From Madurella fahalii (taxonomy: Eukaryota; Ascomycota; Sordariomycetes; Sordariales): DNA of 64,000 bases. The stretch spans positions 2,604,001-2,668,000 of the forward strand of contig CM056877.1 in assembly GCA_029876055.1 (NCBI GenBank), written 5' to 3'. Below are positions 31,305-41,915 of this stretch, piece after piece. Below the pieces are notes generated by a model, which made no database searches, was not told the DNA's origin, and saw only the letters and a program-made list of their open reading frames with translations. The first letter of the stretch is position 1, and every line of letters starts with the position of its first letter. Both the position numbers and the translations under genes were made by a program.

Positions 31305-32291
31305 TCTAGAACGGAGTACGACCCTTCGCCATGGAATTTTGGGGCTGTACGATATCCGAATATTCCCCACGGGGTCGGGGGGACATGATGGGATGGGGAA
31401 CCCCGAGACAATCGTCGTCGTTGAAGCAGGTTTAACCACGTTATTTGGACGGACGGCACCAACTGGGACCAGCGCTCTCCCGCCAGCGGTTGCGTAGCGT
31501 GATCTACAGATTTACAGCTCGATGCCAAGCTTGACAAGCGGGCAAAAATCCAGAACCAACAAGCTGCAGACCTCGACATGAGGTCAGTTGTAAGACCGCA
31601 ACACATTACGATTTCACTTTTGTCAGGGCTAACGGCCGGGCAGCGAGAAACTGTACAAGTAGCTCATGGGTTATCCGGGGATATAGGGAGCACCCGGGGT
31701 CTCCAGACTGAGTTATAGCACCACTCGAGGCAAGAAATCCAGGGCCGTGCAACAATTGGCACTTGGAGGTGGGAGTTTAAATAGCATCTAGATAATACTA
31801 CTTTTTGATGGCCGCTTGCGAATCTCCAGCCCAGCCCCATTTTTATGGCGTGAATCATCCGTTCCAGCGTGCTTGAGACCCTTATTTTCTTGCAAAGCCA
31901 GAGGTCGTTCCAGCCGCTCCCGAGATGATCAGTCCCACGTTCACAATTCGTCCATCTCTGAACCTAGCATAGCAAAAGCCATTCAGTGAAAAAGAAAAGG
32001 TTTCCGTACAATCCTAGGCATCTATGAGGCTTATCAACATCTCACATTGTTCGCCTTCTATTAGTCCCTTCTTTGACCGAGTCCCGGTTCTCCTAGGGTC
32101 TCCGTATGTCCAAATATGCTGTCCTTGTATCCTTCCGTCCGGCCAATGCATAAACTATTTGGCGACTAATGAAAGAATTGGCGGTACCGCCTCCTCGCAA
32201 CGTCAAGCCAGGACGAATATTCGACGAGGGACAAAGTCCGGCCGGCGAGGTGTCCACCCTAAACCATACGCAAGATTGACGTGATGCCGAA
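31305..32291. other. Intergenic between convergent prp11 and cot-1
   Basis: About 1 kb of 3' flanks for the convergent prp11 and cot-1 genes. It is moderately AT-rich with no gene recognised. Confidence 0.5.
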
Positions 32292-34392
32292 TCACCGGAA
32301 ATTGTTGTCGAAGCGCTTGAACGTGTAGCCGATGAACGGAAGGCTCATCTCCGGGCTCTCCTCTTGCTGTGGGTTGGCGTTTCTAGCGGCCTGAGCAGCC
32401 TTGAGTAGAGTGGCATTATCCGTCTGGTCGATCTCGTCCGTGGGGAAATATGTCGTGTCAATATTGGACGTGAGACGCGGCTCGAAGGGCGCCCGGATCC
32501 GACGCAGGCTGTCAAATTCGACGCCCCTGAAGAAAGCGTGATTCTTGATCTCGTGCGCCCCGCCACGTCCGAGGCGGTTCTCGGTGTTGCAAATGAGACT
32601 GAATATCTGGTGAGCAAACAAAAACAAAACAGTATCGCAAGAGGCAATTCTTACCTCCGGATCAGGTTCTCAGCCTCGACGCCAAGCTGGATATCATCAG
32701 GGAAGTAGAGCGACTGCCTCCAGGCGACAATCTTGCGGTACGTATCGTGGCTATCCTCGGCACAGAAAGGAGGCCAGCCGACCAAGCACTCGAACATGAT
32801 GGTTCCCAGCGACCACCAGTCACAGTCGAACGAGTATCCGTGTCCGGTAAAGATCTCGGGCGCGATATAATCGGGCGTCCCGACAGTCGAATAAGCCATC
32901 AGTCTCCTCGAGCGTCTCCAGTCGTTAATCTGGGCGCGGTTGCTGACCGTCAAGTTGATCTGGTCGATGGCGATCGAGTTCCGATTATCGCGGGGCTTGT
33001 TGGACTTGCCCTGAAGGAGCTGCTGGTAGTAATTGTTGTCGTGCAGCTTGTGGAAACCGGTCGAGAGACCGAAATCAGTCAGCTTGACGTGGCCGCCCCT
33101 GTCCAGAAGGATGTTGTCCGGCTTGATATCTCTGCAGTCTCGTTAGCTCCGAACACGATGCACTCCGTGGCTGTCTGTCCTGCACGCACCTATGAATGAA
33201 GCCCAACTTATGGACTGCCTCAATGGCCAGCACAATCTCGGCAATGTAGAACCGGGTGATGTCCTCCGAGAAGATTTCGTACTTGATCAGCATGGTCATG
33301 AGGTCTCCGCCAGGCAAGAACTCCATGAGCATATAGAGGAAATTGGCGTCCTGGAAGGTCGTATACAGTTTGACAACCCAGGGGCTGTCGGACTCGGCCA
33401 GAATATCACGTTCTGCGCGGACGTGTGCGAGCTGGTCCTTCTTGAACATTTCCGTCTTGATCAAAGACTTCATGGCGTAGACCTTTCCGTCCGTCTTCTT
33501 CTGCACCAGCTTGACCTCGCCGAAAGCGCCCTTGCCGATAATCTTGATGGTATTGTAGTTCTCGGGCTTGTCCTTGGTTCTCAGGAAACGCAGGTAGGAG
33601 CCTTCCCGTCGGCCTCCGGTGGCCCAGATGGATTCCCGGCGGCGTTGGTCGGTGGTCTCGGCCAGCTTCTGCTCCATCTCGCTCTGCCTACACGCCGGTC
33701 TCGTCAGCACCCGCAAAATTTCCACACCTTGCGCCAGGGGTTCCGAACTGCGTCACTCACCTCTGATTCCGCTCACGGGCCCGCTTCACGCTGTCCTTGA
33801 AGAAGTCGGAGGCCAATTGGGAGCACTTCTTCTGGTTGTTGTTCGCGTTCGGGCCGTACTTGTCGGGGTTCCGCTCCGGGGCGGGCACGAAGTCGGCCTG
33901 AGCGTTCTGGTTGGGCATCGGCGGCGCGTTCAGATAACTATAACCGGGTTGTTGACCCTGTGCGCCGGCTGTCCGCGGGCGCTGGCCAGGCGATGCTCCG
34001 CGGGCGCCGTAAGGGGAGGCTCTGCCGGCACCGCCGAGGTTCTGATGCGAGAACTGGTGGGCTAGGCCGGTGTTGGGATCATTGCTGGTGCCGGGAGTGG
34101 TTGACCGGGCCTGGTTGTAGCCCTGGCCGGCAGCGCCATAGTCGGCCTGAGAAGCGAGCTGTGAAGAGTACTGAGGGGCGTACTGGTTCTGCTGGAAGTA
34201 GCCCGCCGACGCGAAGCCCTGCTGCTGGTACGCCTGGTGCTGCTGAGCGCCGCCGCCCTGGCCGGAGGGCTGGCCCTGGAAGACGGGCTGCGGGAAAGTT
34301 GAGGGGGTGGTGGGATATGTGCGGTCGGCAGCAGCCAGTCGCTCGTTGTTGTTCCCAAAGTTCAGGTACAGGCGGTTGCCTTGGTTGTCCAT
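32292..34392 (-). CDS. cot-1: NDR/LATS-type Ser/Thr kinase COT-1 (Orb6/Cbk1 family)
   Basis: Four exons, 34392-33761, 33687-33190, 33131-32655 and 32598-32292, join to 637 aa. The N-terminus (about 210 residues) is Gln/Pro/Gly-rich and carries DRTYPTTPSTFPQPVFQG and GLAHQFSHQNLGGAGRASPY, as in Neurospora COT-1. The MOB-binding helix region follows, then the kinase: glycine loop GKGAFGEV (262-269), Lys284, HRDIKPDN split by intron 2, the NDR-specific basic insert before the activation loop (RAQINDWRRSRRLMAYST), VGTPDYIAPE, and the hydrophobic motif FIGYTFKRF at the C-terminus with its regulatory Thr. Intron 3 ends in two AGs eight bases apart; only the second keeps the frame. The kinase drives polar tip growth and septation with a MOB partner. 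Start context is CAAGATGG. Confidence 0.96.
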
Positions 34393-35881
34393 CTTGACGG
34401 GGTGCTGCGGCGTTGGGCGGGCGCACAATTGGATTTGCTGCTATCTCGCGTGGTGCAGGTGTCGCCTTAACACTGGGCGCCGTCGAATTGTCGGGTCGGT
34501 GCTGCGCAGAAAGGGGCCGCAGATTAAAGGGACTTTGGATTTCCACGGGGACGAGGGTCGAGGCCCAGTGACCAAGACTCGGATCACGAACCCGGCTTGT
34601 CTAGAAGGTGGGGCAGAGGAGCAACGGCGATGCTTGGGACCGGTCGATCGATCCGAATATCTTGTGCAACTACAACAACGCAGCTTGGAGCACGCGCACG
34701 TCGGACTTTTAGTTCGGGCACGGATCAACCGCGTGGTGAGGACAGATTCGGGTGGAAGAGAGAAAGAGGTTATGCAAACCAGCTCAGGCAGAGAATTGTC
34801 AGAGGGTTCTTGTGCGCCCGGCCGTGCTGTCCCGTAGTGTCACGACAAAATATTGTTTCAAATGACAGGCGAAACAAGAGGACCAGAAAGAGGGGTAGAC
34901 GCTAGGGTGCAAGCAACGTGTTGGGCCCGCTAACCCGGAATTTAGATTGTAACTTAGCCAGGCCTCCCTGCTGTCAGTATGTTACTGGCTCTCTCGGCGC
35001 TTGGCCAAACTTGTCGTTGCAAGCAAGTTGTTTGCTCTTCGCGGACCCTTGAAGGACCCTGGAAGGTGGGATTGAGAGGCCGAGGCTTCTCACCATTCAG
35101 GGGCGCTTTCTGGCCTGGGTGGGTGAGTTCGCTATACCTGGTTGCACAAGTTTTCGAAACAAGATTATCCAACCCCCTTTTTATGTTCTTTCTTTTCTGG
35201 AAAGCGTTTTGGATCGGGATCTGTTTGCCTGTGACCACTGCATCTCCGAACTCGTAAATCCTTCTGCTGAGACAGCCATGACGGTCCCCCGCGGTTTGCC
35301 TGCAGCGCCTACTTCCTCCTCTCCAAGGGCAGGTAGCCTTGCATAGGCAGCGTATCCGACAAACACGATCCAAGGCGCTCAATGGTCAAATGCATGATCG
35401 GGCTTCCCTCGATCAGCTACCTACTATTAAGAAAAGGACAATCCAGGACAGGAGCGCAAAGTGAACAAACCAGGACAAAACGGTGTTCATCGGAACAACA
35501 ACATAACCTGCCCAAATAGAGGCATAAAACGTCGGCCAAATATCACTGTGTAAGTTCATAAACCGAAAACATCAATCGCATGCATAAGTAAGGTAGTCAT
35601 AAACACATGCGCAAGGTCCGTGCGCCATGCCTTATCGCGATAAGATGGTCAGCCAGGAAATTTGAGCTTTCCATCGCCAACGGAAGCCACACGAGAGAGA
35701 TCAGAGGAATAAACATCCACGGGCGGCGTCAACGGCATCCTCTGTCCCCTTGAAAGTGGCGAAGTTGATTGACATACCTGTAAAACCTACGAGCCTCAAC
35801 GGGGGCCGCAAAAACGCCAATGTGCTGCTAGTGCTGCTCGATCTACCTCGCAGGAAGCCCAGGAACTCGATCAGAACCACC
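34393..35881. promoter_or_regulatory. Divergent promoter region of cot-1 and tim54
   Basis: About 1.5 kb between two genes transcribed away from each other. The cot-1 side probably contains a long 5' leader. No further gene recognised. Confidence 0.5.
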
Positions 35882-37355
35882 ATGGCTGACCCGACACCGC
35901 CCCAAGCAGCAACGACAACGCCGCCGCCGTCAGCAGCCGATGCGGTATGATGCGCCGGCACCCAACTTTTCATCGTTGGCTCAACTCACTAACAGTGCCT
36001 TCGTCTAGGCGGCAAAGGCGCCTCCTCGCAACCCGGCCCTGCGCATGCTCGGCCTCCCCGCCCTTCCCCGCAAGCTCCCCTCCCGGAACTGGATGATCTT
36101 CTGGACCGTCTCGACCGCCATATCAGCAGCAATAATCTACGACAAGCGTGAGAAGAAGAGGGCCATTGCCAAATGGTCGCACGCAGTAGAACATCTGGCG
36201 AAGGAGCCGCTCCCCAACGGCCTGGCGCAACCGCGCAAGCTGACCATCTACCTCTCAAGTCCGCCTGGCGACGGCCTGCGCGTCGCCCAGGACCACTACA
36301 CCGAGTATGTCAAGCCAATCCTGGCTGCCAGCGGCCTGGACTGGGAGTTTGTACAGGGTCGACGGGAGGGTGATGTACGAGCCTACGTGGCCGAGCGAGT
36401 TCGCAGGATCCGCCGCGACTGGGAAAGCAACGGCGAGCTCGATCCGAACAAGGAGCCTACAAAGGACGAGATTGTTGACGCATTCCGTAAGTCGCGAGGT
36501 ATCACCGAGTACGACGGCGTAAGGGGCGATGTTGTCATTGGCAGGCACACATGGAAGGAGTACCTGAGGGGTTTGCACGAGGGCTGGTTGGGGCCCCTGG
36601 CCCCTCCGCCAGAGGCTGAGCCCGAGCCGCTTCTCGCAGCCACCACTCCGGAAGTCTCGCCGGAGGACAAGCCTGCCGAGGAGAAGCCCGTAGAGGAGAA
36701 GCCCGCAGAAGAGAAGAAGCCGCCCGCAGAGGAAGAGAAGAAGCCCAAGAGGCCGCCTCAACCAAAGCCTCATAACACCACAGCCGATTATCCAATGTCG
36801 GTCCTCCCCCCGCAAACCCCGAACGAATTTGCCCCCACCGCACCCATCCGTGAGCCACACCTACTAGGTTTCCTCAACACGCCCACCCGCATGTACCGCT
36901 TCTTCAACCGCCGCAAGCTTGCCGACGACATTGGCCGCGAGGTCGCCGCCGTGTGTCTCTGCACCTACCGCGAGTTCCACCAGCTCGCGGCCGACTCCGA
37001 CTCCGGCAACCCGACCACCGACCAGCTCCAGTACGAACAGGCAAAGGAGCTGGCATGGGAAGAAAAGGACTGGATCAAGACCGTGTGGGAGGATGATGCC
37101 AAGGGCACCGTCGACGAAGCAGTCCCGGAAAAGATCCGGGCAAAGCCAGTGGTCATGGACCCGCGCATTGCCAGCCGCATGCGTCGCTTCCAACTATCGC
37201 CCGAGGACGCGGCGCGGGTCAGCCAAATTGTGGTTCCCGAGGAGGAAATCGAGGGCTGGACCAAGGGGCACTTGCGCCAGCTTTATCGATGGGGGATGAA
37301 GAAAGCTTTTGAGAGGAAGAAGCTCACCCCTTTGGATGACACAGATGTCGACTAG
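35882..37355 (+). CDS. tim54: Mitochondrial import inner membrane translocase subunit Tim54
   Basis: Two exons, 35882-35944 and 36009-37355, encode 469 aa; the intron is in phase 0. After a Pro/Ala/Thr-rich start comes the Tim54 signature NPALRMLGLPALPRKLPSRN, which leads into the transmembrane helix NWMIFWTVSTAISAAIIYDK. Next is the intermembrane-space part (RKLTIYLSSPPGDGLRVAQD, then DYPMSVLPPQTPNEF and GFLNTPTRMYRFFNRRKLAD). A Glu/Lys/Pro-rich spacer with PAEEKPVEEKP repeats, about residues 235-270, interrupts the domain. The protein sits in the TIM22 complex, which inserts carrier proteins into the inner membrane. Identification is secure. The Met at 36045 is internal; the upstream exon supplies conserved residues (KAPPRNPALRM). 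Confidence 0.94.
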
Positions 37356-37926
37356 GTGGGTGATGAGAGGGGCACTCGGCGCCTGTGGCGTGTCATTCCG
37401 GGGTTTGTAGCATAGGTGTGTATGTATAATAAGTGGCATCTGTGTGCCGCCGGACTCACTGTGCAGATGCCGCGGCCTGTATACTAGGACATTTAAATGA
37501 TAGATACCCCGGGTGAGTAGGGTATAGCGACGTTAGCCGTGTAGTATGCATAATGAAACTCCCCTGGCACTTGATAAGGAAGGTTCGCAGGTACAACGCC
37601 GTGCAGCCGATGTATATGTTCTTTGGGGACTGAAGTGTCATCTCGCCGCCATTCTGTCGGCTCTTCCACTCTCCGAGCCCACAAGCCACATGTGCCTACC
37701 GTGGCTGGTTCTTTCATATCATCCTTACGGTGGTTAAGGCGCTTAACTCCGTTCCCAATACAATATGCCACGATCTGAGCGGGTACTGCAATGGGCGAAG
37801 TGGGAGAAGTCCCAATGATGGGCCATGGTATGAGAGCGCGACTACAAAGAGTCAACCGTTGCGTAGTCTACGCCCGTAAATGACTCGGCGAGCTGGTAGC
37901 TGTATCCGTACGAGAGTCGCCTGGAC
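37356..37926. other. Intergenic between convergent tim54 and the NIP30-domain gene
   Basis: About 570 bases of 3' flanks, no gene recognised. Confidence 0.5.
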
Positions 37927-38816
37927 TCAGTCGTCATCATCGTCAGAGCCATAGTCCACCAGCAAGCCTCCGGGCTTTGCCGTACCAGTCGCTGGTGCTG
38001 GCGGCAGTGCCGTAACCGGCTTCTCTTCTTTGGGCCCCCCGCCTTCGCCGCCGCCCACAGGTCCCGTCTCCTTCACCGTTTCCTTTTCCTTCGCCAATCC
38101 TCCTTCTCCCCCCTTTGTCTTTCCCTCCACAGCACCCGATCCACCGTCTTCACTCCCTCCGGTCGACTCCTTCCTCACGCCCAACCCCTTGACCCTCTTC
38201 CTCCCTCTCCCCATATCTCCCTTCGCCCTCTTCCGCCTCCCGCTCCCCTCCCACCCGACGAGGGCAGCCATCTCGTCGGCCTCTGGCATCTCCCCATCAC
38301 CCACCCCTCCTCCCTCCCCAGCGCCAGCCGTGGCGCTACCGCTACCGCTACCGCTACCGCCGGTAACCCCCTGCAGGCGGCGGAACGCCCGCAGGCCCTC
38401 CTCGGTCTCGCGGCGCACCCGCTCCTCCTCCTCGCGCCGCGCCCGCCGCACCCCGTCCAGGAAGTCGACCTCGTCGTCGTCGAGCGCGCGGAACTGGTTC
38501 CGCAGCCGGTGCGCCTCCTCAAACGCCGCCTGCTTGGCCGCCTTGTTGGCCTGGAGCACGTCGTAGAGCGACTTGTGCTCGCCGGCGGCCGACGATTTCC
38601 GGAGCGCGGCCTCGGCGCGCTGGCGGCGGTCCGCCTCGAGCTGGCGCGTGACTTCGGCCCATTCCTCCTGCCTCCGGGCCGCGCTCGGGTTCTTGGGGGC
38701 TGTGGAGGTGGTGGTGGCGGTGGTGGTGGGGGGGTAGAGCCGGCGGGCGGTGAGGTGGTGGCGGCCTCGCCGGTGGCGGCGTTGATGGCGCCCGCCGAGA
38801 TAAAGCGGGATGACAT
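37927..38816 (-). CDS. NIP30/FAM192A-domain (PSME3-interacting-like) nuclear protein, with an apparent 1-base frameshift
   Basis: ATG 38816 opens MSSRFISAGAIN, the usual start of the NIP30 domain. The rest of the domain (ARRQEEWAEVTRQLEADRRQ, EHKSLYDVLQANKAAKQAAF, EEAHRLRNQFRALDDDEVDF, LDGVRRARREEEERVRRETE) is in another frame that stays open to the stop at 37927. The switch falls near a run of seven G on the plus strand (38728-38734). One extra base there would join the two parts as STPPTTTATTTSTAPKNPS. No GT donor lies in the segment, so an intron cannot explain it. The C-terminal half is Gly/Lys/Glu-rich and ends GGLLVDYGSDDDDD. Human FAM192A/PIP30 binds the proteasome activator PA28-gamma; the fungal role is unknown. 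A sequencing slip is the simplest explanation; a real mutation is possible. Confidence 0.85.
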
Positions 38817-40880
38817 CTCGCTCTCAGCCTCCTTTCCCTTGTTTGGATCAATTGGGGTTGGGGTGAGGGTTGTAGTAAGGTACGGATGGGAATAGGGAAG
38901 AAATAATCAATGGTAGAGTGCTGGCTGATTCCAGAGACAAAACCTAGCTGTCTCCCTGTCTGCTATGAGGACAAAAACGAGGCTTAAGAGAGCGGTAGAC
39001 CGCCGACAGAAAACAACTTGTATATATCCTACTCAACCTCCAGGACAACAGTAGTAATCTACGCTTTTTAAATGAAAACGTGCCCGAGTGCTGAAAGATG
39101 AGGTGAACAGTGGATGTCGGAAACAGTCGTCAGCAGCTGTCGCCAACTGGGGGGATCCCCAGCATAGAAAACACCAAAATCCTCCACATGCTTAGTCCAC
39201 GAACAAGTACATCATCACTCCTATCACTGCACAACCAATACATTGGGCATTGATTCAAGTTTGTATTTTCTTATTTTATAAAGTCAAGTCCCCATGGGTA
39301 AGAGACCGAAGCGTAGCTTGCCGCTAGCCGGTCACCCATCAAGGAACGTCCCGAATGACACCGCACACCTCATCAGGTGCTACAACGTGTCCTGCGCAAT
39401 CATCCGGCATGACCTGCCAGACGCCTGAGACCACATCCCTCTTCCCCATACCTGGTTCCTGACATTCTGTCATCCTCCAATTTCCTCCATCCTTCAACCC
39501 TCGTGAAGTCGTGACAATGGGTAGCGGTAGAAACGGCGAAAAGAAAAGGGAAAAAAATTGGAAGATAAAAATCAAGCCTTGTCAAATCCCCCTAAAGAAA
39601 ATCTCAACTTGTGACACGTAAGACCCACTAGTCTGCTCCTCCTCTAAGGAACCCATATAAATCTGAGAAAAAACCTCTAACCGCGCCCCGGTAAAAGATA
39701 GGGAAAACGATGACCGAGCTAGCCCGCTAATGACTTGTATGTCGTTGCCAGGCCTTACGGCGCGACAAGCGCCCAAGTGAAGTTTGGTTGTCACCAGACA
39801 GGTGCCAGCCGGTTAAGAAGCGCAGAATTGACAAGAAACGCAAGAATCAAAGCATCATAACCACCATTTTGAGCCCTAGAAAAACAAAGAAAACGAAGGC
39901 AAAGAAAAGGAAAAAAAATGCTATTGGGGCCACCGCGAGTCCAACTTTTCAACCCCACGACCCAATCCCGAAAGACAATTAGTACCCGTGAAAATAGCAC
40001 CAGATATGTACTTCGCAGACTTTTCGTCAAATAAACATTGTGACAAATGACCCCTTCTGAAGTGGTACCACGCCGTATGTCTGTCCCGAAAACGCCTTGG
40101 AGGGCTGCGCTAGGCCAGTGGTCCGTTCCATGCCACAAGAGAGAGCGCGCCGCCATATGCGACCATCATGCCCTCATCGGATGTCCGGAATTTTTGTCAG
40201 AGACGGATCGATATTTTCGTCCGCCACCAATCACCGATCTTCTTGTCGCATGAGAGCACACGCTACCCAAGGGTTGAAGAAGCGGAGAAGATGCGACCAA
40301 TATCCGAGACCGCTGGGGAGAAGCCATTTCGCCGAGTCTATGATCGAAACTGAAAGTGGGAAAGTCCATGTTGCTGGAATCCAAAAACGCCGATGTATGT
40401 AATAATAGCTTAAGCCATATCCGAAGGAAGAATCTCATTAGTCGAGGGCGACTGGTACCAAAAAGGAAGGGGGAAAATTCGGCAACGTGGATGGTCTCAT
40501 CCGTTGTGATATCTCGTCGCCTCTGTAGAAGGCCATGACCATGCCGTCAAGGTGTGCATCCTACACCTATTAACGTAGGGAACAGACCCAACGGTTGGCC
40601 CGAGGCGGCTGGGGTAGCCTTGGATGTTTCTGAAATATGAGTGACCTTGTTGTCCGGTCGTCGCTCGGGGTATCTGAATGCAAATGTATCGAATCTCCGA
40701 TGTGCCTGGAAAAAAAAAAAAAAAAAGAAAAAAACCTGCGTCCATGGGACGATGCGATGGAATAGCAGAATCGCGCCTCATGGAAAGCGGCCGCCGAAAA
40801 AGGCCGCAACGAGAAAAAAAACGCCAAACGCGCCGTTAAATTTATCTCCGCGCCCAACGCATGAGCGAGAGGGCTCCCGT
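38817..40880. other. Intergenic, no gene recognised
   Basis: About 2 kb. It carries A-rich stretches (39540-39560, 39880-39920, 40709-40735) and probably the 3' UTR of the cyclin gene on its right. Short lysine-rich frames follow only from base composition. Confidence 0.5.
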
Positions 40881-41915
40881 TCAGCCAACGACCGGCTGGC
40901 CATAGGCGTGGCCGGCAAAGTACGCTGGTGGCTTGTTGTGCACACCGCCGCAGCTGCCGCAATTGCAGTCAACAACGCCCGGGTGCTCCCAAATGTTATG
41001 GCCGTAACCGTAGTAAGCGCCGTAATTGCCAGGGTTGCGGGATGGATGGCAGATAGGGCGGAAAGCACTGTATGCCGGAGCTTGGGAATAGTGTCTAGAG
41101 GTGGTGCTGCTGCCAAGAAGAGCTCCATCAAACCACTCCATGTAGCTCGAATTGACCGATGCGGTCGAGTTCGTGTATTCGGGAGTGCCGTATCCAGAGT
41201 CGGGAGGCGTCAACGGGGTAGCTTGTGGCCACGATGCCAGAGGGTGGGCCCACACAGTGGGATCATGCCGGAATGAAGTCGCCAATGGCGTGTGGTTGCG
41301 CTTGCTTGATAGACGCTCGTACTCGGCCACTTGCTGCTGGTGCCAGCTTGAGAGCCAGGGCGAGGCGCGAGACCGTCCCATATCGGGATCAACGGGCGAG
41401 GGGAGAGTCGCCAAGCGATCGTGGCTCGCCTGCTGCCTCTTCTTGGCCTCCTTCCACTCTTTCCAGTTCGCCAGCCAGGCTTTGTAATCCTTACTCCCAT
41501 CCAGATTGACGTAGAGGCCCCATTGGATTGCGCCTAGCCACTCATATTCCAGAGTGTTGAGTTCCTGGACAGGGATACCGCTCACTTCGGACCACGACTT
41601 GTTCTGGAAGGTGTTGTCGTCGAGGAACTTGCTCCCGAGAAGCAGAGCAATCGTGAGCATGCGCCAGATCTGACCCTCGGTGTGGTTGTTCTGGCCGTCA
41701 GAGTGCATCATGTTGATGCGCTTTGCCAGGTAGTTCATGCCAAGGAGGATGGTGGTGCTTGGCAGTCGCGTGGATGAAAGAATCTGCGACACGAACTTTC
41801 GGAACGCTGGGTTTACTGCTCTCTGTGGCATAACCACGCGAGTTGCCATCTCGGAAACATAGTCGGCCATGAGCTCGACATCATAGTCGAGCACGGCACA
41901 GACACCTCCAGGCAT
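40881..41915 (-). CDS. Cyclin of the Clg1/Pho80-like type
   Basis: A single exon of 344 aa from ATG 41915. Residues 10-150 form a cyclin box: YVSEMATRVV, FRKFVSQILSSTRLPSTTIL, LGMNYLAKRINMM, IWRMLTIALLLGSKFLDDNT, FQNKSWSEVSGIPVQELNTL, EYEWLGAIQWGLYVNLD. LASKF-type (LLGSKFLDDNTF) and NxLE-type (ELNTLEYEWL) signatures are those of Pho85-type cyclins. The second half is disordered with SP/TP sites (ATPLTPPDSGYGTPEYTNST), Tyr/Gly-rich sequence and a CNCGSCGG cluster. Yeast Clg1 partners Pho85 and affects autophagy and lifespan; the role here is inferred from family only. The 5' side is an unusually long gene-free region, which fits a heavily regulated gene with a long leader. Confidence 0.85.
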   Translation of the reverse strand: MPGGVCAVLDYDVELMADYVSEMATRVVMPQRAVNPAFRKFVSQILSSTRLPSTTILLGMNYLAKRINMMHSDGQNNHTEGQIWRMLTIALLLGSKFLDDNTFQNKSWSEVSGIPVQELNTLEYEWLGAIQWGLYVNLDGSKDYKAWLANWKEWKEAKKRQQASHDRLATLPSPVDPDMGRSRASPWLSSWHQQQVAEYERLSSKRNHTPLATSFRHDPTVWAHPLASWPQATPLTPPDSGYGTPEYTNSTASVNSSYMEWFDGALLGSSTTSRHYSQAPAYSAFRPICHPSRNPGNYGAYYGYGHNIWEHPGVVDCNCGSCGGVHNKPPAYFAGHAYGQPVVG

